64,000 nt of DNA from Zoogloea sp. (GCF_017302315.1 NZ_JAFLDT010000013.1:1-64000), one strand, 5' to 3'; numbered from the stretch's first letter, positions 13,994 to 24,374 are shown. Numbers and translations: made by a program. The notes: a model not told the origin generated them from the letters alone.

Positions 13994-14593
13994 ATGTTTT
14001 CCGGAATCGTTGCCGCCACCGGCCGCATCCTGAACGTATCTCCCCTCGAAGAAGGCGTGCGCCTGACGGTGGACGTCGGCAGCCTGGATCTGGACGATGT
14101 ACAGCTAGGCGACAGCATCGCCAACAGCGGCGTGTGCCTCACGGTGATTGCCCGGGACGGAAACACGGTCCAGTTCGACGTATCCCGCGAGACCCTGAAT
14201 TGCACCGTGGGTCTCGATGCCCCTGGCGAGGTGAACCTCGAGAAAGCCCTCCGCCTGGCCGACCGCCTCGGTGGCCACCTGGTGACGGGCCACGTGGATG
14301 GCCTGGGCGAAGTGCTCCGCTTCGTCCCGGTCGGCGAAAGCCACGAACTGGTGATTCGCGCACCCGCAGCCCTCGCCGGCTACATCGCCCGCAAGGGATC
14401 AATCACCGTGGATGGTGTCAGCCTGACCGTAAACCAGGTTGATGGGTGTGACTTCTCCATCAACCTGATCCCCCACACGGTTCAGGTGACCACCCTGCGC
14501 CGCCTGGCAGCCGGCAGCAAGGTGAACCTGGAGATCGATCTGATCGCCCGCTACTGCGAGCGCCTGCTAAGCATGGACCGCAGCGCGAACTGA
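13994..14593 (+). CDS. ribE: Riboflavin synthase, alpha subunit
   Basis: Dismutates two 6,7-dimethyl-8-ribityllumazine molecules into riboflavin and a pyrimidine product, the last step of riboflavin synthesis. The product has 199 residues when begun at MFSGIVAATGRI, the conserved family N-terminus; an in-frame ATG 11 codons upstream is not conserved. Two tandem lumazine-binding barrels are visible, the first with GDSIANSGVCLTV and the second with KGSITVDGVSLTVN. The other riboflavin genes, ribBA and ribH, lie downstream after a 0.9 kb gap without an intact gene, so it may be transcribed separately. Confidence 0.96.
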   Translation: MFSGIVAATGRILNVSPLEEGVRLTVDVGSLDLDDVQLGDSIANSGVCLTVIARDGNTVQFDVSRETLNCTVGLDAPGEVNLEKALRLADRLGGHLVTGHVDGLGEVLRFVPVGESHELVIRAPAALAGYIARKGSITVDGVSLTVNQVDGCDFSINLIPHTVQVTTLRRLAAGSKVNLEIDLIARYCERLLSMDRSAN

Positions 14594-14755
14594 CCAGGAT
14601 CAGCCGCGCTTGCGGCGAGCCAGTCCGGGAGGCGGGCCCGTCCCAGACCGGAGAAGTCGGAGGCCAGCGCCGAATCGAAGACTTCGTCGCCCAGTTGACG
14701 ACGCCAAATTCCAGAACGAGGTTGCAAGCGCCGGCAAGAGTGTCGTCGGAACAGA

Positions 14756-15113
14756 TCAAGCCCGACTGGCCGCAAGTGTTAGCTGCATCCCAACGGATCC
14801 CGCACAGTGCTCGACACATATGAAGCCGATCGAAGCACCATCATTGAGCACGGCATCGAGTTCGTCCCGCAGACTGCTGTCCTGCTGGCGCTTCAGCACC
14901 TCCCCCGGCACCACATTCCCCGTGCCGAGTTGGTGCTGCGGACGGTGAGCAGCCGCACCGCCGTCGTGTTCGTGCCAGCCTTCACCAACCGTGCCCAGGC
15001 AGGGTCCTCGTAGCCGCGGCCATCGGTGGAGATGTAGTTGAAGTTCAGGGACAGGGTGTCGTTGGCCTGGGCGACCGGGGCAAGCGCGATGGCGACAACA
15101 CACCACGCAAGTC
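14756..15113 (-). pseudogene. Decayed gene for an exported protein
   Basis: The minus strand reads LAWCVVAIALAPVAQANDT, a typical signal-peptide end, then NFNYISTDGRGYEDPAW, but a TGA stands directly before it so no start codon is available. After about 65 codons this frame ends in a stop near 14,911. A second frame then continues with VVPGEVLKRQQDSSLRDEL to a stop at 14,756, as if a frameshift near 14,930 had split one gene. The region beyond, to ribE, holds further scraps in other frames. I do not recognise the family. This is a reading of protein-like composition, so it could be chance. Confidence 0.4.
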
Positions 15114-15503
15114 ATTGATATATATGAAACGTTATTCAATATACGGCGCTTAACCGGCGTACCGGGGCAAAGAGCCCGTGCAAATCGGGGAATTTCCCCC
15201 ACTTCTGGGGCTGCACGGTCGGAGGTCATCTGACAGGCCGCACACGTGATCCCGTCAGCGCGGCCGGAGAGGCTTCCGGTGGATAAAATCGCGCTCCGCC
15301 GCCCGGGTGTGGGAAAATGGCTCGCCAACGAAACGCAAAACAGGCTGGCAACCCCCTCGCATCGACAGGGCGCCCGGCCACATGCTCATGAATCGCAGAA
15401 GATCAATGAAGAACCCATCGTTGCGGCACATCATGCCTGCCGCCCACGAGCACGCGCACCTGCAAGGGCAGAGCCATTCAAACGTTGCCGGAGAATCCTT
15501 GCC
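15114..15503. other. Non-coding leader before ribBA
   Basis: About 390 bases without a convincing gene. An open frame joins in phase with ribBA from 15,246, but its composition (basic, proline and histidine rich) is not protein-like and is absent from the family. I looked for the conserved segments of an FMN riboswitch and did not find them. An AT-rich patch at 15,112-15,145 could hold a promoter. Confidence 0.4.
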
Positions 15504-16604
15504 ATGAGCGCACTCGCCCCCATCCAGGACATCATTGCCGACATCAAGGCCGGTCGGATGGTCATCCTCGTGGACGAGGAAGACCGGGAGAACGAAGGCG
15601 ACATCGTCATCGCTGCCGAGTTCATCACCCCGGAAACCATCAACTTCATGGCCAAGCACGCCCGCGGCCTGATCTGCCTGACCCTGACCGAAGCACGCTG
15701 CCGCCAGCTCGGCATCAACCATATGGCCCGGGACAACCGCAGCCAGTTCAGCACCGCCTTCACCGTGTCGATCGAAGCGGCCGAGGGGGTCACCACCGGC
15801 ATTTCCGCCGCCGACCGGGCGCGTACCGTGCAGGCGGCGGTCGCCCGCCATGCCAAGGCCAGCGACATCGTCCAGCCGGGCCACATCTTCCCGATCATGG
15901 CCAAGCCGGGCGGCGTGCTGATCCGTGCCGGACACACGGAGGCAGGCTGTGACCTGGCCGGCATCGCCGGGCTGGAGCCGGCCTCCGTGATCTGCGAGAT
16001 CATGAACGACGACGGCACCATGGCCCGCCTGCCCGAGCTGATCGAGTTCGCCCGGGAGCACGATCTCAAGATCGGCGCCATCCGCGACCTCATCGAATAT
16101 CGCGCCCGCACCGAGAAGCTGGTGGAAAAAGTCAGCGAAAAGAACGTGGACACCCCCTACGGCCCATTCCGCCTGTCGGCCTTCGAGGACAAGACCTCTG
16201 GCGAAGTGCATCTGGCCATGGCCTATGGCGACATCCGCCCGGAAGTGGATACCCTCGTCAGAGTCCATGAACCGGTATCGGTGCTGGACTTCCTCGATCC
16301 CACCAGCGGTCGTCACAGCTTTCCCGTCGACACCGCCCTGAGACGCATCGCCGAACACGGGCACGGCGTCGTTGTGCTGCTCTATCGCCCCCAGAGCGGC
16401 CAGGATCTCCTGGCCCAGCTATCGGTGGACACCGAAACAAGCCGCCCGGCCCAGAAGTGGGATCCGCGCCTGTTCGGCATCGGCGCCCAGATCCTCGCCG
16501 GCCTCAACGTGGGCCGGATGAAGATCCTCGCCAGCCCGCGCAAGATCCCCAGCATGGCCGGCTTCGGCCTGACCGTCGTGGGCCACGTGCCCCCTGGCGT
16601 CTGA
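15504..16604 (+). CDS. ribBA: 3,4-dihydroxy-2-butanone 4-phosphate synthase with degenerate GTP cyclohydrolase II domain
   Basis: The N-terminal ~200 residues are an intact RibB, which converts ribulose 5-phosphate to the four-carbon precursor of lumazine: [12 protein letters not shown], the acidic metal-binding loop, and [10 protein letters not shown] are present. The C-terminal ~165 residues align with GTP cyclohydrolase II but the zinc-binding cysteine cluster (normally SxCxTGDxxxSxRCDC) is replaced by [19 protein letters not shown], so this half is probably not catalytic. Such RibBX forms are known in proteobacteria. The ATG at 15,504 with GGAGA upstream is used; ribH follows after 25 bases. 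366 residues. Confidence 0.95.
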   Translation: MSALAPIQDIIADIKAGRMVILVDEEDRENEGDIVIAAEFITPETINFMAKHARGLICLTLTEARCRQLGINHMARDNRSQFSTAFTVSIEAAEGVTTGISAADRARTVQAAVARHAKASDIVQPGHIFPIMAKPGGVLIRAGHTEAGCDLAGIAGLEPASVICEIMNDDGTMARLPELIEFAREHDLKIGAIRDLIEYRARTEKLVEKVSEKNVDTPYGPFRLSAFEDKTSGEVHLAMAYGDIRPEVDTLVRVHEPVSVLDFLDPTSGRHSFPVDTALRRIAEHGHGVVVLLYRPQSGQDLLAQLSVDTETSRPAQKWDPRLFGIGAQILAGLNVGRMKILASPRKIPSMAGFGLTVVGHVPPGV

Positions 16605-16629
16605 ACGCCCCCCATTTTCAGGACACCCC

Positions 16630-17100
16630 ATGCCCCGCTACGAAAACATCCGTGAAATCGAACCCAACCTGGACGGCCGCGGCCTCCGGGTCGGCGTCGT
16701 CATGTGCCGCTTCAATCTCGACGTCTGCGAGGGGCTTCTGTCCTCGTGTACCGCCGAGCTGCTGCGCCTTGGTGTCGCGAGCGACGCGATCACCATCGCC
16801 ACCGTGCCCGGCGCCCTCGAAGCACCGCTGACCCTGCAGGTCATGGCCAGGAGCGGCCGTTTCGACGCCCTGGTCGCCCTCGGTGCCGTGATCCGCGGCG
16901 AGACCTATCACTTCGAACTGGTCTCCAACGAACAGGGTGCCGGTATCAACCGGGTTTCCCTCGACACCGGCGTCCCCATTGCCAACGGCATCCTCACCAC
17001 CGAAGACGACGACCAGGCCCTGGCCCGCATGCAGGTCAAGGGTGCGGACTGTGCCCAGGCCGCCGTCGAAATGGCCCGCCTCCTGAAGGCCTTGGCATGA
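16630..17100 (+). CDS. ribH: 6,7-dimethyl-8-ribityllumazine synthase
   Basis: Condenses 5-amino-6-ribitylaminouracil with dihydroxybutanone phosphate to make lumazine, the substrate of RibE. The 156-residue length is normal. Visible family marks are [14 protein letters not shown] near residue 22-35, [10 protein letters not shown] and the active-site segment [10 protein letters not shown], with its conserved histidine. It typically forms a 60-mer or pentamer capsid. Its stop codon overlaps the nusB ATG (ATGA). Confidence 0.97.
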   Translation: MPRYENIREIEPNLDGRGLRVGVVMCRFNLDVCEGLLSSCTAELLRLGVASDAITIATVPGALEAPLTLQVMARSGRFDALVALGAVIRGETYHFELVSNEQGAGINRVSLDTGVPIANGILTTEDDDQALARMQVKGADCAQAAVEMARLLKALA

Positions 17101-17573
17101 GCACCCCCAACAAGTCCCCCCGCCGCCGCGCCCGCGAATTTGCCCTTCAGGGCGTCTACCAGTGGCTGCTGAGCCAGGCCCAGCTCACCTCCATCGAAAG
17201 CCAGCTGGGCGAAGTCGGTGGTTTCGACAAGTGCGACCGGGATCTCTTCCTGGGGCTGCTGCGCGGCACCATCAGCAACGCCACCGAACTGCAGGTTGGC
17301 TTTGCACCCTACATCGACCGCCAGATCAATGAGCTGTCGCCGATCGAGCGCGGCATCCTGCTGATCTCCACCTTCGAACTGATCCATCGTCCGGAAACCC
17401 CCTACCGGGTCATCATCAACGAGGCCATCGAACTGGCCAAGGGCTATGGCGGCACCGACGGGCACAAGTTCGTGAACGGCGTGCTCGACAAGCTGGCGGC
17501 CCGCGTGCGCGCCGATGAGGTGGAGGCCAATGCCCAGCAACGCCGCGCTGCCCGCAACGGCGACAAGGGCTGA
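17097..17573 (+). CDS. nusB: Transcription antitermination factor NusB
   Basis: A 158-residue all-helical RNA-binding protein that, with NusE/S10, binds boxA of rRNA leaders and supports antitermination. The N-terminal basic segment [16 protein letters not shown] is the family hallmark, and the C-terminal [21 protein letters not shown] is also conserved. The start overlaps the ribH stop by four bases, a common ribH-nusB coupling. thiL follows 29 bases on. Confidence 0.97.
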   Translation: MSTPNKSPRRRAREFALQGVYQWLLSQAQLTSIESQLGEVGGFDKCDRDLFLGLLRGTISNATELQVGFAPYIDRQINELSPIERGILLISTFELIHRPETPYRVIINEAIELAKGYGGTDGHKFVNGVLDKLAARVRADEVEANAQQRRAARNGDKG

Positions 17574-17602
17574 CGCCTTCCGGCGGTTCACCACGTGTCG
17601 CG

Positions 17603-18571
17603 ATGCCCTCCGAATTCGCCCTGATCCGCCGCCATTTCACCCGCCCTGCCCGCCATACCGACCTGGCGGTGGGCGATGACGCCGCCCTGATCCGCCCCCG
17701 CCCCGGCATGCAACTGGCGATATCCACCGACATGCTGGTGGCCGACACCCATTTCTTCGCTGACACCGACCCCAAGGATCTGGGCTGGAAGACCCTGGCG
17801 GTGAACGTCTCCGACCTGGCCGCCATGGGTGCGGAGCCCCGCTGGGTAGTGCTCGCTGCCAGCCTGCCAAGCGCAGATGAAGGCTGGATCGCCCCCTTCG
17901 CCGAGGGCTTTTTTGCCTGCTGCGAAGCTTTCGGCATTGATGCCATCGGGGGCGACACCACCCGCGGCCCGCTCAACCTGTGCCCGACCATCTTTGGTGA
18001 GGTGCCCCTCGGTCAGGCCATCACCCGCAGTGGCGGCCGGGCGGGCGATGAGCTGTGGGTGTCCGGGGCACCGGGCCGGGCGGCACTCGGATTGGCCCAT
18101 CTGAAATCCGAGGTTCGGCTCGCTGCCGAATGGCGCGACGACTGCCTGGCCGCCCTGCACCGCCCCCAGCCCCGGGTCGCCCTCGGGCTGGCCCTGCGCG
18201 GCCTGGCCACGGCCATGCTCGACGTCTCCGACGGCCTGCTGGGTGACCTGGATCACATTCTCGAATTGTCCGCGGTCGGCGCCGAGGTGGATGAGGCCGC
18301 CCTGCCCCTGGCGCCGCTTATCGCCGCCTGTGACGACCCGATCCGGGCCTTTCAGGCCTGCACCGCCGGCGGCGACGACTACGAGCTGCTGTTTGCCGCC
18401 CCGGCCGAGCGCCGCTCCGATCTGCTTGCCCTGTCTGCCCGCCTCGACCTGCCCCTGCATTGCATCGGACGCCTTACCAGCCAACCGGGCCGCTTGCAGC
18501 TACGTCACGCCAATGGCCAGCTCGACGATCTGGCCGTCCGCGGCTATGACCACTTCGGTCGCACGCCATGA
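17603..18571 (+). CDS. thiL: Thiamine-monophosphate kinase
   Basis: Phosphorylates thiamine monophosphate with ATP to the coenzyme thiamine pyrophosphate. The product has 322 residues, normal for ThiL. GDDAAL near the N-terminus, NVSDLAAMGAEP, GGDTTRG and DVSDGLLGDL are the aspartate-rich metal and ATP sites of the PurM/ThiL fold; GGDDYELLF is the C-terminal signature. The start follows a 29-base gap after nusB with no strong ribosome site, so read-through from nusB is likely. It overlaps pgpA by four bases. Confidence 0.96.
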   Translation: MPSEFALIRRHFTRPARHTDLAVGDDAALIRPRPGMQLAISTDMLVADTHFFADTDPKDLGWKTLAVNVSDLAAMGAEPRWVVLAASLPSADEGWIAPFAEGFFACCEAFGIDAIGGDTTRGPLNLCPTIFGEVPLGQAITRSGGRAGDELWVSGAPGRAALGLAHLKSEVRLAAEWRDDCLAALHRPQPRVALGLALRGLATAMLDVSDGLLGDLDHILELSAVGAEVDEAALPLAPLIAACDDPIRAFQACTAGGDDYELLFAAPAERRSDLLALSARLDLPLHCIGRLTSQPGRLQLRHANGQLDDLAVRGYDHFGRTP

Positions 18572-19047
18572 AGCCAACCCTGCGCTTCCTGATGTCCGAC
18601 CCGGCCCACTTCATCGCCCTGGGCTTTGGCTCCGGCCTGATGCCAAAAGGCCCCGGCACTGCCGGCACCCTGGTGGGCTGGCTGCTCTTTCCCTTCGTGC
18701 GTGCGCCACTCTCCGACCCCCTGTTCGGCGGGCTGCTGCTGGCCAGCTTCCTGTTCGGCATCCTTGCCTGCGAGCGCACCGGACGCGCCCTCGGGGTAGC
18801 CGACCATGGCGGCATCGTCTGGGACGAGATCGTCGCCATCTGGCTGGTGCTGTGGCTCACGCCGCCGACCCTCGCCTGGCAGGCCACCGCTTTCGTGCTT
18901 TTCCGCTTCTTCGACATCGTCAAGCCACCCCCGATCCGCTGGGTGGACGAACGCACCCGCGGCGGGTTGGGCGTGATGTTCGATGATCTGCTGGCCGCCG
19001 GTTACACCCTGCTGATGCTGGCCCTGCTCGTGAGGTTGATCGCCTGA
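18568..19047 (+). CDS. pgpA: Phosphatidylglycerophosphatase A
   Basis: Removes phosphate from phosphatidylglycerophosphate in the inner membrane to make phosphatidylglycerol. A 159-residue membrane protein with the N-terminal family motif FGSGLMPKGPGTAGTL, a conserved VWDEIVAIW segment with acidic active-site residues, and FRFFDIVKPPPIRWVD. Three or four hydrophobic segments are visible. It overlaps thiL by four bases and the cinA-like gene by one (TGATG), so the three are probably translated together. Confidence 0.95.
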   Translation: MKPTLRFLMSDPAHFIALGFGSGLMPKGPGTAGTLVGWLLFPFVRAPLSDPLFGGLLLASFLFGILACERTGRALGVADHGGIVWDEIVAIWLVLWLTPPTLAWQATAFVLFRFFDIVKPPPIRWVDERTRGGLGVMFDDLLAAGYTLLMLALLVRLIA

Positions 19048-19532
19048 TGGATGCCCGCCTGGAAACCCTCTCCCGCCTCGTCGGCGAACACCTGCAGAGC
19101 CGCGGCTGGCGTCTCGCCACCGCCGAATCCTGCACCGGCGGCTGGGTCGCCGAGGTGGTGACCGCCACGGCCGGCAGTTCGACCTGGTTCGACTGCGGCT
19201 TCATCACTTATTCCAACGATGCCAAGTGCGCCCTGCTGGGCGTCTCGCCCATGACCCTGGCCCGCCACGGTGCCGTCAGCGAGCAGACCACCGCTGCCAT
19301 GGTCAAAGGCACCCTGGAACGGGCAGAGGCCGATCTGGCCCTGTCCATCTCGGGCGTCGCCGGCCCCACCGGTGGCTCGGCGGACAAGCCCGTCGGCACC
19401 GTGTGCTTTGGCTGGGGGCGTACGGGTGAAACGCCGGGCACCGCCACCTGCCATTTCGATGGTGACCGGGAGTCCGTGCGCTACCAGGCCGTTGTCTTCG
19501 CCCTCGAAGAACTGCTGCGCCGCTACGCCTGA
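19047..19532 (+). CDS. pncC: Nicotinamide-nucleotide amidohydrolase (CinA C-terminal family)
   Basis: Deamidates nicotinamide mononucleotide to nicotinic acid mononucleotide, recycling NAD breakdown products. The product is 161 residues, the stand-alone PncC form without the N-terminal CinA nucleotide-binding domain. Motifs ATAESCTGGWV, GFITYSNDAK, SGVAGPTGG and GTVCFGW are those of the amidohydrolase fold. recA lies 160 bases downstream behind its own LexA-type site, but cinA/pncC genes are commonly linked with recA. Confidence 0.95.
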   Translation: MDARLETLSRLVGEHLQSRGWRLATAESCTGGWVAEVVTATAGSSTWFDCGFITYSNDAKCALLGVSPMTLARHGAVSEQTTAAMVKGTLERAEADLALSISGVAGPTGGSADKPVGTVCFGWGRTGETPGTATCHFDGDRESVRYQAVVFALEELLRRYA

Positions 19533-19578
19533 AGGACTGCAGGACAGCCTTCCACGATGAAGGTAGACGTTCGCCAGG

Positions 19579-19598
19579 AACTGTATAAAATAACAGCA
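19579..19598 (+). promoter_or_regulatory. LexA (SOS) box of recA
   Basis: The sequence CTGTATAAAATAACAG at 19,581-19,596 matches CTGT-N8-ACAG, the proteobacterial LexA consensus, with an AT-rich centre. It also contains TATAAA, so LexA bound here would cover a possible -10 element. It lies about 95 bases before the recA ATG. Confidence 0.8.
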
Positions 19599-19692
19599 CC
19601 GCGCAAGCACACTCTGTACCTGCTGCAGCGCGCTCACCCGCACGCAAACTCTGTGCCATAATCCCAAAAACCTTTCAGCAAGGATCAGACAG

Positions 19693-20724
<1,032 letters not shown>

Positions 20725-20752
20725 AAGCCTCGAAGGCGAAGGCATCAGGTCG

Positions 20753-21202
20753 ATGGCCCGGAGTCTGCATGAACGCGCCCTGCGCTGTCTGGCCCTGCGG
20801 GAACACTCGCGGCTCGAACTGGCCCGCAAGCTGGAGGGGCTGGGCAGCCAGGACGAAGTCAACGCCGAGCTTGATCGCCTGGTCGAGTTGGGGCTGCTCT
20901 CCGATGCCCGCTTCGCCGACGCCTACATTCGCGCCAAGGCTGACCGTTTTGGCGCTAGCCGCCTGCGAGGGGAACTCGTCAGGCGTGGCGTGGCCCAGGA
21001 TCTGATTGCGTCGGCCCTCGATGACGGCGATGCCGACAGTGAATTCGACCGGGCCCGTGAGATCCATCACCGAAAGTTCGCCACGCCCCCCACAGACGCG
21101 CGAGAATGGGCACGGCAGGCGAGATTCCTTCAAGGTCGCGGCTTTTCAACCGAAATCATTCGTAGAGTCCTGAGAGAACACCCCGGCGATGAGCCTGCTT
21201 AA
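20753..21202 (+). CDS. recX: Regulatory protein RecX
   Basis: Binds RecA filaments and limits their growth. The product is 149 residues when started at ATG 20,753, after a short gap from recA; it consists of three tandem three-helix repeats, with [17 protein letters not shown] as the conserved first repeat, [18 protein letters not shown] in the second and [18 protein letters not shown] in the third. It shares the recA LexA-controlled transcript by position. Its last 14 bases overlap lptB. Confidence 0.94.
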   Translation: MARSLHERALRCLALREHSRLELARKLEGLGSQDEVNAELDRLVELGLLSDARFADAYIRAKADRFGASRLRGELVRRGVAQDLIASALDDGDADSEFDRAREIHHRKFATPPTDAREWARQARFLQGRGFSTEIIRRVLREHPGDEPA

Positions 21203-21911
21203 AGTCAGCAACCTGCGCAAGAAGTACAAGGCCCGCACCGTCGTCCACGACGTCTCCTTCGACGTCGGCAGCGGCGAGGTCGTCGGCCTGCTCGGCCCCA
21301 ATGGCGCAGGCAAGACCACCTGTTTCTACATGATCGTCGGCCTGGTGGCTGCCGACGGGGGTGAGATCACCCTTGATGACCAGGTTCTGACCCATCGCCC
21401 CATCCATCAGCGCGCACGCCTCGGCCTGTCCTACCTGCCCCAGGAAATGAGCGTGTTCCGCAAGCTCACCGTAGCCGAGAACATTCAGGCGGTACTGGAG
21501 CTGCAGCACCACGGCAAGGCCCAGATTGCCGCGCGGCTCGACGAACTGCTGAACGAGCTGGGCATCGAGCACCTGCGCGACAGCACCGCCATTTCCCTTT
21601 CGGGTGGCGAACGGCGTCGCTGCGAGATTGCCCGCGCCCTCGCCACCGACCCGCGCCTGATCCTCCTCGACGAGCCCTTCGCCGGCGTTGACCCCATCGC
21701 CGTGATCGACATCCAGAAGATCATCCGCTTCCTGAAGGACAAGGGTATCGGTGTCCTTATCACCGACCACAACGTCCGTGAAACCCTCGGCATCTGCGAC
21801 CGCGCATTCATCATCAACGCCGGTGAGGTACTGGCCAGTGGCCGCCCCGACGAGATCGTCCATAACGAGCAGGTCCGTCAGGTCTATCTTGGCGAGCACT
21901 TCAGGCTCTGA
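21189..21911 (+). CDS. lptB: LPS export ABC transporter ATP-binding protein
   Basis: Cytoplasmic ATPase of the LptB2FG extractor that pulls lipopolysaccharide out of the inner membrane for transport to the cell surface. 240 residues. Walker [10 protein letters not shown] (about residues 38-46), Q-loop [18 protein letters not shown] (a family hallmark of LptB), signature LSGGERRR, Walker [14 protein letters not shown] and H-loop ITDHNV are all present. The lptC/lptA genes usually next to it are not in this part of the window; rpoN is 15 bases downstream. Confidence 0.97.
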   Translation: MSLLKVSNLRKKYKARTVVHDVSFDVGSGEVVGLLGPNGAGKTTCFYMIVGLVAADGGEITLDDQVLTHRPIHQRARLGLSYLPQEMSVFRKLTVAENIQAVLELQHHGKAQIAARLDELLNELGIEHLRDSTAISLSGGERRRCEIARALATDPRLILLDEPFAGVDPIAVIDIQKIIRFLKDKGIGVLITDHNVRETLGICDRAFIINAGEVLASGRPDEIVHNEQVRQVYLGEHFRL

Positions 21912-21926
21912 GCACCGAGACGACTC

Positions 21927-23390
21927 ATGAAGCCCAGCCTCCAGCTCAAACTTTCCCAGCATCTGGCACTGACGCCACAGCTGCAGCAGTCCATCAAGCT
22001 GCTCCAGCTATCCACCCTCGAACTCAATCAGGAGATCGAGAAGATACTGCTCGAGAACCCGATGCTCGAACGGGAAGAGCCTGAGGGTGACCTGGGCTCC
22101 AGCCGGGCAGAGCCGCCGGGCCCGGTAGCGCCCGCTGGCAGCGACGCAGCCCACGAACGGGATCAGGAACAGTCCCGGGACGCGGACCGGGAGCGGGAGC
22201 CTGACCAGGACTTCGACAACAGCGGCGAAGCCGGCGAGTGGATGGCCGCAGGCAGTGGCAACGGCCAGCGGGACGACGACGACGACACTGATTTTCAGGA
22301 GTTCCAGGCGGCCGTTCCCTCGCTGCGCGACCATCTGGATGCCCAGGTGGCCCTGACGCCCCTGTCAGACCGGGACCGGGCCCTGGTGCGCTTCCTCATC
22401 GAAGCTCTCGACGATGACGGCTACCTCAGCCAGGACCTCGAAGACCTCCTGCCCCTGCTGCCCGCGGAGCTGGGGTTCGAACTCGATGACCTCAACATCG
22501 CCCTGCGCCAGATCCAGAGCCTCGACCCGGCCGGGATAGGCGCCACCGACGTGGGTCAATGCCTGGCCCTGCAGCTCCGCACGCTGCCGCCCAGCGACGT
22601 ACGCCAATTGGCCCTCGCCATCGTCGCAGAGCACCTGGAACTCCTCGCCGCCCGGGATTTCCTCAAACTGAAGCGCGCGCTGCGCTGCAACGACGATGCC
22701 CTGCGCGAGGCGCACAACCTGATCCTCGGGCTCAATCCCCGCCCGGGCGCCCAGTTCTCCCAGGCAGATACCCGTTACGTGGTACCCGATGTGGTGGTGC
22801 GCAAGGTCCGCAACGCCTGGGTGGTCGGCCTCAACCCCGATGCCATGCCTCGGCTGCGCATCAATCAACTTTATGCCCAGATCCTGCGGGACAACCGCGG
22901 TGCCAGCGGCTCGCTGTCCAGCCACCTGCAGGAGGCCCGCTGGCTGATCAAGAACGTGCAGCAGCGTTTCGAAACCATCCAGCGTGTGTCGCAAGCGATC
23001 GTTGACCGCCAGCGTCAGTTCTTCGATTATGGCGATGTGGCAATGCGCCCGCTTACCCTGCGGGAAATCGCCGAGCAGCTGGACCTACACGAGTCCACCG
23101 TCTCGCGGGTGACCACCCAAAAGTACATGGCCACACCACGGGGCATTTTCGAGTTCAAGTATTTCTTCGGCAGTCACGTCGCCACCGACAGCGGTGGTGC
23201 TGCCTCCTCGACGGCGATTCGGGCGCTGATTCGCCAGCTCGTGGGTGCGGAAGACAAGAGGAAACCCTTGTCCGACGCCAAGATTGCCGAGTTGTTGGGC
23301 CAGCAGGGTATCGTGGTCGCTCGACGGACGATTGCAAAGTACCGCGAGTCCCTCGACATCCCGCCGGTCAGTCTGCGCAAAACCATCTGA
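21927..23390 (+). CDS. rpoN: RNA polymerase sigma-54 factor
   Basis: Sigma-54 directs RNA polymerase to -24/-12 promoters and needs an enhancer-binding activator. 487 residues. The N-terminal glutamine/leucine-rich region I (LSQHLALTPQLQQSIKLLQL) is intact, an acidic region II follows (GDLGSSRAEP... to DDDDTDFQEF), then the core-binding and HTH domains (LREIAEQLDLHESTVSRVT), and the RpoN box ARRTIAKYRE near the end. A standard lptB-rpoN-hpf order. The usual sigma-54 length supports the ATG at 21,927. Confidence 0.98.
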   Translation: MKPSLQLKLSQHLALTPQLQQSIKLLQLSTLELNQEIEKILLENPMLEREEPEGDLGSSRAEPPGPVAPAGSDAAHERDQEQSRDADREREPDQDFDNSGEAGEWMAAGSGNGQRDDDDDTDFQEFQAAVPSLRDHLDAQVALTPLSDRDRALVRFLIEALDDDGYLSQDLEDLLPLLPAELGFELDDLNIALRQIQSLDPAGIGATDVGQCLALQLRTLPPSDVRQLALAIVAEHLELLAARDFLKLKRALRCNDDALREAHNLILGLNPRPGAQFSQADTRYVVPDVVVRKVRNAWVVGLNPDAMPRLRINQLYAQILRDNRGASGSLSSHLQEARWLIKNVQQRFETIQRVSQAIVDRQRQFFDYGDVAMRPLTLREIAEQLDLHESTVSRVTTQKYMATPRGIFEFKYFFGSHVATDSGGAASSTAIRALIRQLVGAEDKRKPLSDAKIAELLGQQGIVVARRTIAKYRESLDIPPVSLRKTI

Positions 23391-23406
23391 CAGAAAGGTA
23401 GCAACC

Positions 23407-23730
23407 ATGAACCTCAACATCACGGGGCATCACGTCGAAGTCACGCCGGCGATCCGCGAGTACGTCACCTCCAAGCTCGACCGCGTGATCCGTCATTTTG
23501 ACAACGTTACCAGCGTCGGCGTGATCCTTTCGGTGGAAAAGCTGCGTCAGAAGGCTGAAGTCACTGTTCACGTGCGGGGCAAGGACATTCATGTCGAAAG
23601 TGAAGATTCCGACATGTACGCCGCCATTGATGCCCTCACCGACAAGCTGGATCGTCAGGTCCTGAAGTACAAGGACAAGGTCTCCGACCACGGTCACGAT
23701 GCGTTGAAGCACCACGCTGCCGAATCCTGA
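23407..23730 (+). CDS. hpf: Ribosome hibernation-promoting factor
   Basis: Binds the 30S subunit in stationary phase and favours inactive ribosome dimers. 107 residues, the short form. N-terminal MNLNITGHHVEVTPAIREYV and the later AEVTVHVRGKDIHVESEDSDMY are typical of the HPF/YfiA fold. The ATG at 23,407 is preceded by AAAGGTAG. Position after rpoN and before ptsN is the normal arrangement. Confidence 0.95.
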   Translation: MNLNITGHHVEVTPAIREYVTSKLDRVIRHFDNVTSVGVILSVEKLRQKAEVTVHVRGKDIHVESEDSDMYAAIDALTDKLDRQVLKYKDKVSDHGHDALKHHAAES

Positions 23731-23774
23731 TTCGTCTGCGCAAGTAATCCCGTTTTCCCCGGGACCGTTGTGGC

Positions 23775-23780
23775 TATAAT
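23775..23780 (+). promoter_or_regulatory. Candidate -10 element for ptsN-hprK
   Basis: A perfect TATAAT stands about 110 bases before ptsN in the 158-base hpf-ptsN gap, rare in DNA this GC-rich. The -35 region (GTTTTC) is poor. Confidence 0.4.
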
Positions 23781-23888
23781 GCGCCCCAGTTGACACAACG
23801 GCCCCGGCGGCCCGAGCCTCCGGATCCCCTGAATCGCCCTTCATCGGAAACCTGTGTCGGTCCTTGCCGTCTGCAGGAGAGTCCACGC

Positions 23889-24374
23889 ATGAATCTCATC
23901 GCCAAATTACTGCCGCCGGCCAATGTGGTCGTCGGACTCGAGGCGAGCAGCAAGAAGCGCGCTTTCGAGCAAGCGGGCCTGCTGTTCGAGAACAACCACG
24001 GAATCGGCCGAAGCACGGTCTTCGACAGCCTTTTCGCCCGGGAGAAGCTCGGCTCCACCGGGTTGGGGCAAGGCATCGCCATTCCCCACGGCCGCATCAA
24101 GGGCCTGAAGGACGCACTCGGCGCCTTCATACGGCTTGCCGAGCCGGTTCCCTTCGATGCGCCCGACGGGCGCCCTGTTTCCCTGCTGTTCGTACTGCTG
24201 GTGCCCGAACAGGCCAACGAGCACCACCTGCAACTGCTTTCCGAGCTGGCCCAGATGTTCAGTGACCGCGCGTTCCGCGAGCAGCTCCTAAACGCTCCGG
24301 ACGCACTGGCCGCCCATGCCCTCTTCGCCTACTGGGGAAGCGATGCGTCAGACAACAGTAGCGCGGCTGTTTGA
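23889..24374 (+). CDS. ptsN: Nitrogen-PTS EIIA component
   Basis: Phosphoryl acceptor of the nitrogen-related phosphotransferase system, a regulator rather than a sugar transporter. 161 residues. The phosphorylated histidine lies in IAIPHGRI (about residue 66) and LFVLLVPEQANEHHLQLLSELAQMF is the conserved C-terminal part of the mannitol/fructose-type EIIA fold. A good AGGAG precedes the ATG by eight bases. The 3' end overlaps hprK by 32 bases. Confidence 0.96.
   Translation: MNLIAKLLPPANVVVGLEASSKKRAFEQAGLLFENNHGIGRSTVFDSLFAREKLGSTGLGQGIAIPHGRIKGLKDALGAFIRLAEPVPFDAPDGRPVSLLFVLLVPEQANEHHLQLLSELAQMFSDRAFREQLLNAPDALAAHALFAYWGSDASDNSSAAV

Noticed and set aside
15246-15503. 86-residue extension upstream of RibBA
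   Set aside because: RibB proteins begin at the MSALAP position; the extension is not protein-like and a ribosome site precedes the ATG.
15114-15503. FMN riboswitch before ribBA
   Set aside because: The conserved RFN segments are not seen and no likely anti-terminator fold is evident.
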